Shown here in pieces: positions 38,147 through 52,700 of a stretch of 64,000 nt of DNA. The stretch is taken from NCBI GenBank assembly GCA_958510825.1, contig OY294050.1, positions 6,673,340-6,737,339 of the forward strand, written 5' to 3'. The DNA comes from Brachypterus glaber. Taxonomy: Eukaryota; Arthropoda; Insecta; Coleoptera; Kateretidae. A program made the position numbers and the translations under genes. The notes under the pieces were generated by a model that saw only the letters and a program-made list of their open reading frames with translations, was not told where the DNA came from and ran no database searches. How positions within the stretch are numbered: the stretch's first letter is position 1; every line of letters starts with the position of its first letter.

Positions 38147-41100
38147 CTGTAAAAAACAAAAACAATTACACAGGCCGACAAAAAAAATAACATCGTTACT
38201 CGGGAAATTTCGGGAAAGCCTTGTAATCGTGCAAAATTTTTTAAATTTTACCAAAAGTTCTCGCTCCGGATTGTTTTTGGTAACCATTGGTGTGCGGCAA
38301 GGGGGGAAATGGGGAAAAATACATTTTTTTTAGCTGAAAACAAATTATTAATAATATTTTTGATATTTATATGTGTGTAAATTCAACAAACCATTTTTTT
38401 ATGAAAAAAAAAGTCCAAACGAAAACTATAAAATTAAGAATAGTAGTCTTGTGTCTAGGTGTTCCCCTTCGGTAAGTGTCGGACACTTCGTGTCCTTTAG
38501 CGGTAAATCGTTTTTTTTCTGTTTAGTTACGGTTTTGTTCGTATTGATTTCATTTATCACTAAGTGTGCTCGATATAGTACTTTCCATTACTGTCGACTT
38601 TTTGATAAAGTAATGTCAACTTACCTAGTTGGTAGTAAGAAAAGAATATTGGCCAGCTAGCTCAAGATCTTCCAAGTTTTTTACCACCTAAACTATTAAA
38701 TTTTGGGAATTTTGGGTATTATCCAAAATTTAGCTAAATCGGACTAACACCACTTTTTCATAAGAAGGGAGCGAGATCATTAAATGATCAAATTTTGAGG
38801 TCAGCGATCTTTTTTATTGTCAAGTTAGTAATAGTAATCAAGGTTTTTTTTGGTTTGACGGTGTTATTTTCTAGTTTTGGTAAAAAAAACGATTATTAAA
38901 ATATAACAAACTTCTTCTATTTTTACTTACCGTTGGTGATTATTTGGTTTGGTGAAAAGCTAAGTTCGCCGTCATTTTCCGCAACGCATGCGTACAATGT
39001 TCGAACTCTCCTGTAAAATAAAAAAAAAATTAAAGCCAGCCTAGTGAGAACAAAATCAAGATTTATATTTTATTCAATAAATTATAATATGCGGCGAAAA
39101 CATGTGGGGACTGTTCTACATAAAAATTACAAAAATTGGTCTTTAGCTCTTTAAAAATATATGGCTAAGGTTTCCCGGAATCTTTTTGATATTTATGATG
39201 TAAATACCCCAACTTAAAATTCTGGTAATCCATCAATTTTGTATATAGTCTAGTCAAATAATAAGTTACAATAAATTACAATAAATGCACACGGACTGAT
39301 ATTTTAAAGGATAGTAGTGGATGGTAACAGAACACTCCTGTTAGTTTTTCACCGGGTCTATTGAAAGTTATATTTCAAAATTGCCATGTTGGAGGAAATT
39401 TGTTTTATTTTCAATTTTTTAGCCAAATTATTCATTGGAGGATAAAGGTGTTTATTAGAAAACTTGTAGCTCTTGAAATTCTCTATAAGATTCATATATT
39501 ATGAATTTTCATAGGTATTTTGGTACAGTTACAGAGGGTTCAACTCGCCCTCTGTAATCGTACCAAAATACTTATGAAAATTCGTAATATATCAAACTTA
39601 TAAAGAACTTCAAGAGCTACAAGTTGGTTCATAACCACTTTTATTCTTCGATGAATAATATGGCTGAAAAATCGAAAAAAAAAACAATTTCACCGCCAAC
39701 ATGGCCGTTTTTGAATATTTATAACTCGATTGTTATTAATATATTATATTAATTAATTAATTAATATTAATATTATTATATTATTAATATAAACATTCCG
39801 TGGTATGAAACACCTACAAGGTCCCTAAAGAGTATAAATAAGTAAATAAATAAACAAAAATGGTCCAAACAAAAATTGTTCTCCCTTAACAAAATTGGTT
39901 ATATGCATTTTTATCGTAAGATGCATATTTAGCGAGATAACCGCACTCACCCCTAAAATTTAAGATAGCGGACACCCCTTACGTAAATCACCCGGTAAAA
40001 AACAAACAGAAGTATTCTGTTAACATCCACTACCGCCCTTTAAAATATCAGCCCGTGTGAAATTATTGCAATTTTAACATAGGAATTCCTCGGTATTTGA
40101 CTTGACTAATAAACTTTGAAGTAAAATTTGTATCCCTTGTACACCCTTGTATAACTTTTACTCAAATAAATAATATTTCGCGACTGGCGTCCTTAAAACG
40201 TCCAAACGATTGCTACCGATTTGTTTATGTTTGTTTTTAACCTCGTACTATTCTACTTAATTAAGCATCCCCTAAGTCCAGGACTTGTGTGGGCTAGGAG
40301 TAGAGGGAACCACCGGCTTTAATTGACTTTCGAACCAATATATCTAGGGAGTACGCCTTCACCAAATTTCAATTATTAATTAACTGAAAAAGGCAATCGG
40401 CGCCAGTGAGGTTTGAACTCACGATCATTAGATCAGTGTCAGGCTATATCGATGCCATTGACCGCTGAGCTAAATCTCCCATTTCATCCGAGAGAAGGCC
40501 TGCACGGCCACAAGGGAATACAAGTTCCACTTTGGAGTTTATACAAAACTACATGTATAGTAAAAATAAAATACTATTTTAAAAAGCACAAAAAAATATG
40601 GAAAACATACTAAACAAAATACAAATAGTAGAAACGATTTTTATAAAGATGATGTCCAGCTAAAATAAAACAAAGTTTAAGCTTATGTGTAAAAACGTCT
40701 ACAAACGAAATAGAATTAAATAAGCTACACTTGTCAAAATACGACCTATTTTTGCTTTCCCGTTTTGAAATGTCCAAAACCTACAAACCAAAAACAGAAA
40801 GAAACATGTTTAACAGATATATAGAAAGTTTTACTTACTTATGACTGAATTTGCTAGCGCTTTTAGGGCTAGGCCTGTATTTGTAACCATTTAGAGAAGA
40901 CAAAAATAGTTGAAGGTTAGTAAAAATAGAAAAAGAGAAGTTAGTATGATAGACAGAAACAAAAATAAATTGATACTTACACGTGACCAGGCGACCGAAA
41001 CACATTTTGACCGCTAAAAAGTTGACTTCTCCGTGTTTTTTGGGGAATCAAGGCTTGTATATTACTGTCATGGGTGGCTGAGGATACGGACTCATTACTG

Positions 41101-42965
41101 CTACTGGAATAATTCGCATCTGAAACAAAATAAAGAAAAAATAGTAAATTTTTTCGGGTGGACCCATTTTTCATAAAAAAAGTTCGAGATTTTTAAAAGG
41201 ATAGAAAAATAATTATTTATTATTATTCATTACCTATACCTACAAAAGCAGCAGAGTTATGAGTCACTGCAGGTTTTATTGAATTTGAAGTATAGGTTAA
41301 CACTAAATAAAAATATCCCCTACTAATAGATAATGAAATCAGCTGATATCTGTTACTTTAGATATTTCAGTTCTTTGTGCAATTTGCACTAATTAATCCG
41401 AAGAAAATAGCTTTAAATAACTTTTTATTTATTAAATATAATTAATTATAATTATAACCAATTAAAACAATCAATAAGTTTCTAAATATTATGAAAAAAA
41501 TCCAAAAGAAACTAAATTTTTAAACGTCAGTTCAAAGTATTTATTTGAGCAAATGTCATTGATCAAGGCTACTTGATTATTATAAAAATTTCAAGAAACA
41601 GCATTACTGAAAATATTTTACTTTATTATTTGAATAAAAATAGTTAAATAGTACTAGTAGTGAAAAAATAATATATAAACTACCGTAGAGAAGTCTATTA
41701 TAGCCTTGCACTCTAAAATCCCTCGCTGCTACGAATCTCGGGATTTAATACACTCGGCTATAAAATATGTCTTCTCTACCTTGATATATAATTACTATTA
41801 TAGATTTAATTGATGCATCAGTCTAAAACTCAAAATTATACTCACTATAGTTGTTATATCTATTATTCCCCATATTCGGTATGTTGGTATCACTTTGCGA
41901 CGAAATATTTTGACTTCCATAGTTGGTATTATTGAATAAATAGGGGTTATTTATTCGGGTAGCTCTGCTGTAAGGGTTTTCGCTCTGGGACATATCGTAC
42001 ATGTTGGGGGGCCCCATTGGGGGCCCACCGTTTGAATCGTTATGCACGGGAGGCATCACGTTGTACATGCTGCTGGACACCGGGTCATAATGAGTTCTTT
42101 CCAGCTGTGAATACAAAAAAATTTTGAAAAAAAAAATCACAAAATCAATTTTTTACTGCGTGTCCGATTTAAAAAATTCTTTCACCAAACGATTCAGGGC
42201 CTTTTCTATTTGCGTCACATCAAATATGGTTAACATTAACGTAGGGTAGGGGGGCAAAATGGACAAAAACTGTTATTTTTAGCAATATCTGACTTATTAT
42301 TTATAGTAGGACATTTTTTTTGCATAAATGAAAATAATGTTTAATTCCCTACAAAAACATACCATATCATTTCTATCGTAGGACTATTAGTTTCTGAGAT
42401 ATAAGCATTTTAATAAATTTTGATATATTTTTACATTTTTAATTAGATGTAAAATTTTGACACTAGTAAAATTTTAATCATAGGTAAAATTAATTTCAAT
42501 TAATTTTTCTTTTAATAAATTTCTGGTAAAGGGACCAGAAAAAACAAAAGGAAATGGTCCAAAAATACAGGAAAAGTGAAGTCAGTTTGATATCTTATTT
42601 TATAGACTTCCATATTTTCCAGCCGTCTATAAACGGTACCCGTTAGGTTCTAGGCAAACTGATTCTTTTTCGCTGCCAATCCCAAGAACAAATTTATTAT
42701 TGAAGTCCTCAATTTATGTCATGTGTGATAATGTTAATACTTATAGTATAAATTGAGATATATTTTTTGAAAAACTCACTTCCGTTTTAAAAAAATCAAG
42801 CGTAAATTTAGGTATTTAAGATTTACCTTAATTTCTATTTTTAATTTTTAAAATTTAATTTTTTATATTTAAAATTTATTTTTGTTACTTAATATTTTTA
42901 TTTATATTTGTTATTATGAAATGAAATTGTCCTGTTATTGGATTATTCTGTTGGGCAATAAAGAC

Positions 42966-43016
<51 letters not shown>

Positions 43017-43707
43017 ATTATTTTTAGGAACAACTTTTTTCGTGTTCTTACATTTTGACGATACGGCACCCGTAAATCCAAAGGCCTTCTGTCCCCCGGC
43101 GCCATATTTTCATCATAATTCGTTCTGGCGTATGTGGGTTGAGCTATTTGCATAAAACCAGACGTCCCTGCGGTATTCTGGTAAATATCCTCTTCATCGT
43201 GACTCCTTTTTATTGGAGGATAATTGAACAAAAGGTCGTAATTGTCTATGAGAATTTCAATCACAATGTTGCAAAATTTTAGGTCCATGATGGAAGCCAC
43301 GGTCTCTTCTTCGGTTCTTAATAGGGTGGGGCCGAAACAGACGCTTAGGTTACTTGCGCCCATCAGGTTTTTGCTCGATTTTGCTGCCACGCTAAAATAT
43401 TTTTGAGTTTTTTTTTTTAAATATTTATATGATATTTTTTTTTTGAGCTAGTGCAAAAAAATTGGTTAAAATTGGATCAAGGGTTCAAAATTAGGCAGTT
43501 GGCAGGTTGAGATTTTGCGTTAAGCTAAAATATTACGTTCTGAGAGTTGAGCGATTACGCAAAATGCTTTAAGGGGTAATATATCTTGTGGCTCGGGAAA
43601 ATTAAGGGTTTTTATTGATTTTTTTCAGGTATATAATCACAACTTTATTCGAACGACCTACAAAATATCAATTTTACGAATTTTGCAATAAAAACATTTT
43701 CAGAAAC

Positions 43708-43738
<31 letters not shown>

Positions 43739-46684
43739 TATATATATACTATTTGATATTTTGTAGGTTGTAGTTGTAGTCGTGATTACATACCTGAAAA
43801 AAATCAATAAAAACCCTTAATTTTCCCAAGCCAATAGGTATATAACCCCTAAAACCCTTAATAGGATAAAGTTTATTTTTGTAATCCAATTTTTACCTTC
43901 TAGTTTAAAATTTAAACCACAGTGGTAGTCTGTGATGTAAACTTACTTTGTTAGATGTTTAATCAGTATTTTCAACATATCAAAATTCTTTTTCGGTATT
44001 CTGTACAACAAAGAATGCATTTCGTTCACCCGTTTTTGCTTCGACTCATTTTCTAAAAAAAAGTATTTAAAATTAACCAAATTTTAATGTTTTCTAAAGC
44101 GAAAGTGACATTTTGCAGCTCGCTTGTAGTTTATTGACTCGCCATACTCGTCAGTTAACCCTAACCTCAAAACAAATCACTTTTTAACCCCATATTATTT
44201 GTTTTTTACTTACTAGCGGCTTCAACAAACGCTGCATGATATTTGTACGTCATTAAAGGTTCGGGAAAATTCCGTAAAAAGTTTTTAAGGGCGCTGGTTA
44301 CAGTTTTAGTTTCCCATTCTTGATCGTCCATGTTGTCGCTTTTCTTTTTCTCCAGAAAATGTGTCAAAAATTTGTTTATTTTTGACGTTACTCCACTTAC
44401 TCTGCAAAATTAAAAAAGAAAAATAAAAATATTTCTCCAAGAACAATAATTTCTTGAATTAAAACCACGAAATACCAATTTAAAATACCTATTACCTGTA
44501 TAAACCTTGTTCCTCCATTCCACGTTGCTCTACAACGTTGATACAACGTTGTAAAAACTTTATACTATCTTCTGTTATGTACTGTGATTCCGATTCTAGT
44601 AAGTTTGGTGTGGGGGCGCTGTACGTCTATAAAACAAAAATAAATTGATAACACTTGAGTAAAAATAACGTAAAAAGTCAAAATATAACTTATAGGGATG
44701 CAAAGTGTTACATACGGGCTCTGTTCCATCCAAAACATCCAACCACGATTTTCTGTCCTTTTCTGAGAGGGCTTGAAATGTCAGTGACTCCGATTTTCCG
44801 TGAAACTGCATGTCAAAACAAAACCGCTTTTCTATGCTGTCTGACATTCTTCTGACACATGAAGCCACGATAAGATTTTCTATTGGTGGTAACTAGCAAC
44901 AAATATATTTAATTAGTTTTAAAAATTTTACGTTTTTCTTTTTTTTTCTGAACGTAATAGACAATGTAAATAAAAATTTAGGTAAAGCTTTTTCTTAAAG
45001 TTTTTAAGAGCTAGAGTTTGGTACATTAAACGTTATGTACCAAAACGAGCATTTACTTAAAAGTTTTAAAACAAAGCTTTTGCTAAATTTTCATTTACAT
45101 TGCCCAATGAGGTCACATATATGACTTACTGATTTGGTAGTTAGCTGGTTATATGGCAACATTAAAAAGCTTTTTGTTCCTCTGTTATATTTACAATAGT
45201 ATTTGGTCCATGTCACACCAAACGCCACTAAAAAATTAATAACAATTACAACCGTAGAAGAAATATTGTATACGACACGTGTTAAAATGTATTACGTACT
45301 TTTCTTTTCTAATAAAAAAAGATATCCTTCTTTACAACCCTGCATGTTTTTGACTGGTTCCTCCAATTTTTGGACTTCCGCCATACGACGTTTTAATTTC
45401 GAACTGAAATCGTTAAAATTCGCACGGGTTTTTTGGATTTTTTGCTGCAAATCGTTCATGTAAGTTTTTGAATCTTTGGCCACTTCATAACCCTGGAAAT
45501 ATTACAAAAAATATTCCAATTAAAATATCTGACAAGGTTTCCACCTAAATATATGATTTATTTAGTAATAAAAAATGGTAAAGTTAACAAAAATTAACCC
45601 AGTTTTATTTGAAATTTTAATTTCCAAGACATTCACCAGTAAAGTTCCGTTTTTTAAGGAATCTACCGAACAAAGACGTGGTTTTAAACAATTTTAACCT
45701 ATAAATTGACATTTCATAGCAATTATTTTGACGTTTCTTAAAAGTTAAAACTAAGCCTGTGATTGGTGATTTTCTTATTTCATGTTTAAATGTAAAACAT
45801 AAAGTTTGGCAACGTTTCCATATATAAAAATGATTTATTCAGTAACAAAAATATGCAAGTAAAAAATACAGGGTGATCCATAACTGGCATGCCAAAATTT
45901 AAGAGGTGATTCTAGATCCAAAAATATAAAAAAAGTTCCTATAAAGGTTGGTCCGGAAATGAGCCCTAAGGGATCTAGGGCCCTTTAAAATTGTAATAAA
46001 AATAAGGTGTTTAATTAATAACTCGGGTACCGTTTAAGCTAGAGCGGCGAGCTTTTGCATGTATACTAGTATTAATAAGGGCAATAAGTTTATGTTAATT
46101 TATTTTTTTAATTTATCCAGAGGCGTGCCCAGACGGACAAAATATATGAGGCTTAAAACATTTTTGCCCCAAACTTTTCTATGTGTATGCTTTTTGGATT
46201 TGTTGTAAAAAATATAGATTTCTAGAGTAAAAATACATATAAAATATCATATAGTGTAACACTGTAGGAGCAACCGTTATCAAAAAAAAATGCAATTAAG
46301 AGGAAGTAACATTTTGTGCCACCAAAAACGTTACTTTTTAAAAGGCTATTACTCCTTTAATATTAAATTTAGGTGTTTTGGTGTATAATACTTTTTTGCT
46401 CAGTTTTAAATGAAGAATCACCCTGCAGCATTAAAATTTTATTGGTGCTTTTTTTTGTTCCCCATTCAATACGTCATCTTCGAAGGGTCGTAGCTCCCTT
46501 AGGGCTCATTTCCGGACCAACCTTTATAGAAATTTTTTTTCATATTTTTGGATGTAGAATCACCTCTTAAATTTCGGTACGCGAGTTCTGGAACAGGCTG
46601 TATGAATCATGCAAAAATACATATTTGTAAACTTTTTTCATTATCGCTATAAAAATATATAAAAAATGCAGTGCGCACAGTTCC

Positions 46685-46744
<60 letters not shown>

Positions 46745-49700
46745 ATTATGTATGTTGATATTATTTGTAGTAATTTAATAACTACTTAAAACAAAAACAA
46801 TTACAAATAAATAATTCATAAGTCGATTAATTTTTAATTCCTTCACATGTTTAAACGTTTTTTACATATTTGAAACAATATACTGCGTGACTGATTTTTT
46901 AAAATAATACAAGTCCTTTATTAAAAGTGAAATCCAACAAAAAAAAATAGTAGTATAATAGTAGTAATAAATAGTAGCAATAGTATATTAAAGTACTAGT
47001 TTCATAACAAACGTTTTTAGCGCAGGAGTACAAGTTTAGAAAACAAGCCGCTTGCGGCGAGTTTTATAAAGTACTAGTGCGCTAAAAACGTGTTATGAAA
47101 CGAGTGCTTTATATAATTTTTCTATTTTGCTCTAAAATTTTAAAAAACTTACAATTAAACTTTGACTTTGATTTAGGGATTTTGTTTCGGGTTGGCATTA
47201 TTGTTTTCGCCATATTTAACATTCTAAGAACAAATGAAATTTTGATATATTTTATAGTCATGTCTTCCCTTTTTCACTGCAAGTAACCAAGCCACAATTT
47301 TAACACGGTAAAAAATAACCTTAACACAAAATTTTGTAGAAAATTAAACTTTAAACCGACGTTTGACACGGAAAACGTCAAGCGGTTGCTTTTGTCTGTT
47401 GCCAACCCAAAAGAAAATAAAGTATAGACCTCTTATGGACCTATAATAACACGCAAAATGCGTGTGATTATGAGCTTATAAAAGTCGCAAAATAGAAAAA
47501 ATATATTTATTTTTAATTATGCATTTTTTGTTTTGTTTAATTGTACATACTTTTACGCACAACTGTACGAAACTGGCTAGTGCCTAAAAGTGACAAACGT
47601 CAATTTAACGCAGTTTTGATTCAAAATGATATCGATACCCCCAAGCAACAAAGCCGTAACTCATATATTGTCATTTATCACGACAGCTAAATTTCTAAAA
47701 TATTTTTTTTTTCTTATTTAAGGGTGGGGAAATGATTAAAGTGGAAAAGGAAGCCATGTGATATATCATTTGAAAGCTTATAACATTCTCTATTTAACTC
47801 TATAAGTAAACATTGTTTATTTATTGTTTGATTCAGATAATATTCAAAATTAGAATTTCTTACTTTAGTGTTTTTAGGTAAACTTTTGGTTAAAATGGCC
47901 TGTGGAGAAATCTGAGTAGTATCACCATGTGTGTCTTTTTTCAAGGCGTTTACCTATGAGTATAACTCAAAATAGGTCTAACTTGAGTTACATCCTTGTT
48001 GTATGGGAGTGTCGATATCGATACCCCCAAGCAACAAAGCCGTAACTCATATATTGTCATTTTTCACGACAGCTAAATTTCTAAAATATTTTTTTTTGTT
48101 ATTTAAGGGTGGGTAAATGATTAAAGTGGAAAAGGAAGTCATGTGATACATCATTTGAAAGCTTATAAAATTCTCTATTTAACTGTTTAAGTATTTATTG
48201 TTTATTTACTGTTTGTTTCTGATAATATTCAAGTTTAGAATTTCTTACTTTAGTGATTTTAAGTAAACTTTTGCTTAAAGTGGACTGTGGAGAAACCTGA
48301 GTAGTACCACCATGTGTGTCTTTTTTCAAGGCGTTTACCTATGAGTATAACTCAAAATGGGTCTAACTTGAGTTACATCCTTGTTGCTTGGGAGTGTCGA
48401 TATCATGATTCATGATTTGTACCGTTTGTAGAAAAAAACTTGTATACAATACATGCGAAATTATATTTATCTTACCTGATGATAAAACGTTAACCAGGCA
48501 AACATAAACTGAAGTAATGTTTCGACAAATTCAAATTTTTTCCTTTCATGGACTTCTTGGATGAGATATACGTAATCCATGCTTGCTTGATAAAAATGGC
48601 GTTGTTCCATGTCAACAGAAGCATCCGCCTAAAAAATATTTGTATTTTTGAAAAAAACAGACATATTTAGTTTTTTTTTTTTGAAAAAACTATGTATTTA
48701 TAGTATATTCAACTTCAAGATTAAGTAGAGATAAATAAAAGAATCGAGCACGCGGTAGCTGCCGCGAGTACGTGAGTACTTGCGATAAAGCGAATAATGC
48801 ATTGCAATGGACCGTTATATAGAATTTCTATAATAGAAATATTTTGTTTTGAGTCCTACCCTGTCACTAAATCCGTTGTTGTCACGTGCGTTTGTTTACA
48901 CTTACTGCATTTTGAAGTTGAATATACTATAGCCCCCTTTAGATTTGTAGTTGTGTGAGAACTATAAAAAAAAATTGGGGAAGGCCAGACAGACAGACGC
49001 CTCATCAATTTTATTTTATAGATTTTGGTTTACCTCTTGTAAAGAATTAGTCTTTTTGGTAGTTAAGTTCAAATATCTCTCCTGATTTTGGCAAAATTTA
49101 GCAGTCTGTTTTTCAAATTTTTTCTTCTCGTTTTTCACGCCGCCTATGTGCTTCTTCCGAAAATATTCCAACGGTTTGACCACCAATTCGTTGGCATTTT
49201 CCAGCTAAAAACAACAAATTAATAAATTAAATAAATAGACGGGGATGATTCTACATCACAAAACATGAAAAACCAGCAAAGGAACATATGTCCGGATACG
49301 AACCCTAAGCGAGTTACGACACTTTAAAATTGTACTAAAAAAAAGGTTTTTAATTAATAACTGGTATTCTTTGAGATAAAGCGACGAGGTTTTGCATGTA
49401 TCGAGCATGTTGTTAAATGATTTTTTTTTTAAATCTATCGAAAAGCGCGCCTAGACAGACAAAATGTGTGCAGCTTAACACATTTTTGGCCCAAACTTTT
49501 TTTTTTGATTTTGAGTAAAAAATATTGATTTCTTAAGTAAAAATACATAAAAAAGTAAAATTGTGTGCTACCAAAAATGTTTCAGTGAAGAATATTTTTT
49601 GCTTAGTTTCAAATTAAGAATCGCCCTGCAGAATTAAAACTTTATGGATGCTTTTTTTGTTCCCCATTAAACATGTCCATCTTCGAAGGGACATAGCTCC

Positions 49701-52700
49701 CTTAAGGATTCGTTCCGGACATAATATGTCGCAACATATTATGTTCCTTTCTTAGTTTTTTTTATGTTTTGTGATGTAGAATCATCACAGAGGTTAATGT
49801 TAATATTTTGAATTTTTTGTGTTCAACGCAGTGGATAGTTCACTATATTGAGACTCTACTGTAATTGTATTTTATTTGTATTTTTATCATGTAATTTATA
49901 ATATTTTATATTTTTTATAATATCTACATTGACGTGTTCACAGAATTTGTTATTTTCTTAAGAACAAATAAACTCTTATTATTATTATTATCCCCTTTAT
50001 TATATGCTATAGGAATGCAAACACCGTGTATAAATAAAATAAATAAAAAATACTGCTGCCTACAAAACAACACTTAAAAAAGATTATTTAAGCTAAAAAA
50101 AGTACATTTGCTTTTAGAAAAGTAATCAGCATATATTATTTTTACCCGACTAAAGCAACGCGAAAGGTGGGTTGTGTTTTTAACGTGTTTTCATGTATTA
50201 TGTGTACATGTGTGTTCGTACCCCCTCTATATCCTAAACTACTGGATTGATTTTAACGATCTAGGCATCAAAAGATTCGCCATAATCATGCGAGTGACAT
50301 GTTTCGGCAATAGTCATCGTTATCATCAGGAATTTAACGGAAAATCAGAGAAATCTATAGATTTTTAACATGAATTCGAAATTATACGGTCCGTATTAAA
50401 TTAAAAAATAAAATTTAATACGCCGAAGTTTCGGTTTTTTTCTTCATCAGGCATTTTTTGTAGTATTTTATCACCTCTGTCCGAAATCATATGAAAACTT
50501 TCTATGGTGCCATGCGAAGAAGGGGTAAACGGCTATTATGTAATCCTCTTATAAAGATAATGCTCTTAAAATTTAAAAAATGATACCCATAAAGATCGTC
50601 TCAAACCCGTTAGGATTAGGTTTAAAAAAATTCTTTAATTTGTTTAAATATTAGTTTGATATTTAGTGACTTTTCTTTGTTCTTTAGTTAATGTATCTAC
50701 ATTTTATACATATCTATATAATTAATTATAGATTTAGATTACTTAAATAATAGAAGGTGTTAATGACATTTGATTTAAAACAGTAAAATGTATTATTTTA
50801 AGACTGACTCATTGCATAAGAACATTTTAATCGTTTATACAACAAAATAGTCTAACAGGTAACATTAACGCGAAATAATATTTTTTTGTGTTTCCGTGTA
50901 ACTAAGTAAAGTTTGATTCGAGTTGATTTACTCAATAACCAACTAACTAATAACTCTTCTCTCTAGAATACGCATACCGTTAATATAAAGTATCGCCAAC
51001 ATCTCGGTTTGTTTGTAAACAAATGGTAGGTATATTCAGGCCTCAACAATAACAGTTACCAGTAACTGTTATTGTTGTCTCTGTTAGAACAAAGCTGTGC
51101 GAGTAAGACAGACAAATGTATATGTTGGCTACGTTTTTGTCAGTTTTTACAAATGAAATGCCTATTCTAGAGAGAAGAGTTATTAGTTTGTTGTCAATAA
51201 CTAACACTAAACTATTTAGAATTTGATCAAAAATTAAAACTGTGCCTGTGATAGGTGTATTTTTTAAAAACTGAATTCTGATTGGTGAATTGTTAGAAAT
51301 TAACATTTAAAATAGGACTGTTAGACCATTTTGCAACATAGACGACAATGTGTCAGCTTTACGATTCATTTGCGTCTAATGTAATATATTAACAACGTTA
51401 AAAAAACTGCATTAGAAAGTTTTCTTACAATTAATTATTTGTAGTTTTTGCAAGGGTTAGCGGTGAAAGTTTCAATAAAAAAAAACAATAAAACTATTAA
51501 AATCTTTTTAAAAGTTAATAAAAACAGAATTATTAAAGATTGACTGGGGGTAAACATGGAGCAGAATGTACCATAAAATTTTTGTCATTTTTACAGTGCG
51601 TCCAAAAGTCAAAAGAGAATTTTATTTGCTTTAAAATGATGTATCACACGACTCCCTTTCCAATTAAAAAAAAACTTCCCTATGGCCTTTTAACCTCTTC
51701 CCGCATGATTTTTTTAATATTTACGAAAAATAAATATTTTATGTATTTTAAAGTGCTAATAACGGAAAAATTATTTAAAAAAATCAAAGATTATTTTCTA
51801 ATTCTTTTTTGTTATGTTTTTTATAACTCGCCAACGAAACAAGACATTTAGATCGGACTTGGGCTAAAATACGAAAAATAAAAGTTCGCAATATTCCACA
51901 AAATATTGAACTCTTAGAAGAGTCAGTGGCGTACCTGCAATTAAGTAAAAATGGAAAATAAAAAAGTTTTTTAAATAAATTAACACTTTTTTTTCACTTA
52001 CCATTCTTTTTCTTTCCTCTTCAACCGTCCTTATAAAATCGCTGAAGGTTTCCAGCGACTGACAGATAACTCGCTCGTCATCTGTCTGTTTTTCACCAAT
52101 AAATTCGAACGTAAAACTGTTCAGACAGTTGGCAAAAGATTTTTGTGCGTTGCCTAATTCTGAAAAAAAAAATAAAAAAATGAGCATACTAGCTATAATA
52201 GATTTTTTCTCATCAGAAAAAAATAGTTTTTTACAGCAGTTAACTTTCGTAGGAAAAATAGAGTAAATCACTTGAGAGAAATGAGTTTTTCACATTCGTA
52301 CAAATATTATGCGCCTTTTCTAGTTAGAAATGAAAAAAAGAAAATAACTCTTTTCAAATATTTAAAATATTTAATATGCATTTTTAAATTTTTAAACTTT
52401 TGGAGGAAGGATATAAAATTGAGGGGAAAACACAAATTTTCGTAAATACTTTAAAAATCTTTAAAAATCTCGAAAATCTTGATAATTTTCGATTTTCAGC
52501 AATCTCAGAAATCTTACCGAGAAGCCCAAAAATGATAGATTATTAAAAAATCTTGGGAGTCGTACAAAAATCTCGGAAATGCATTTACAAATATTTTGTA
52601 GTGTTTCAACCCTCGCGTAATATTTTAGATGTAGGGTTTTTTTATTTTCACATATCGCACCCGTTACAGAACAGTGTCATAACACAAAATTTTGAAAAAT

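Noticed and set aside
40400..40480. Functional tRNA gene on the minus strand
   Set aside because: Polymerase III boxes are present but the acceptor stem ends do not pair and the sequence continues into a repeated SINE body.
44516..44560. ACAACGTTGATACAACGTTG word repeat as a regulatory motif
   Set aside because: It is inside Graf exon 8 and is explained by the coding sequence QRCINVVEQRG.
47714..47944. 76-codon minus-strand frame
   Set aside because: Inside copy 1 of a tandem MITE pair; not recognisable as a transposase.
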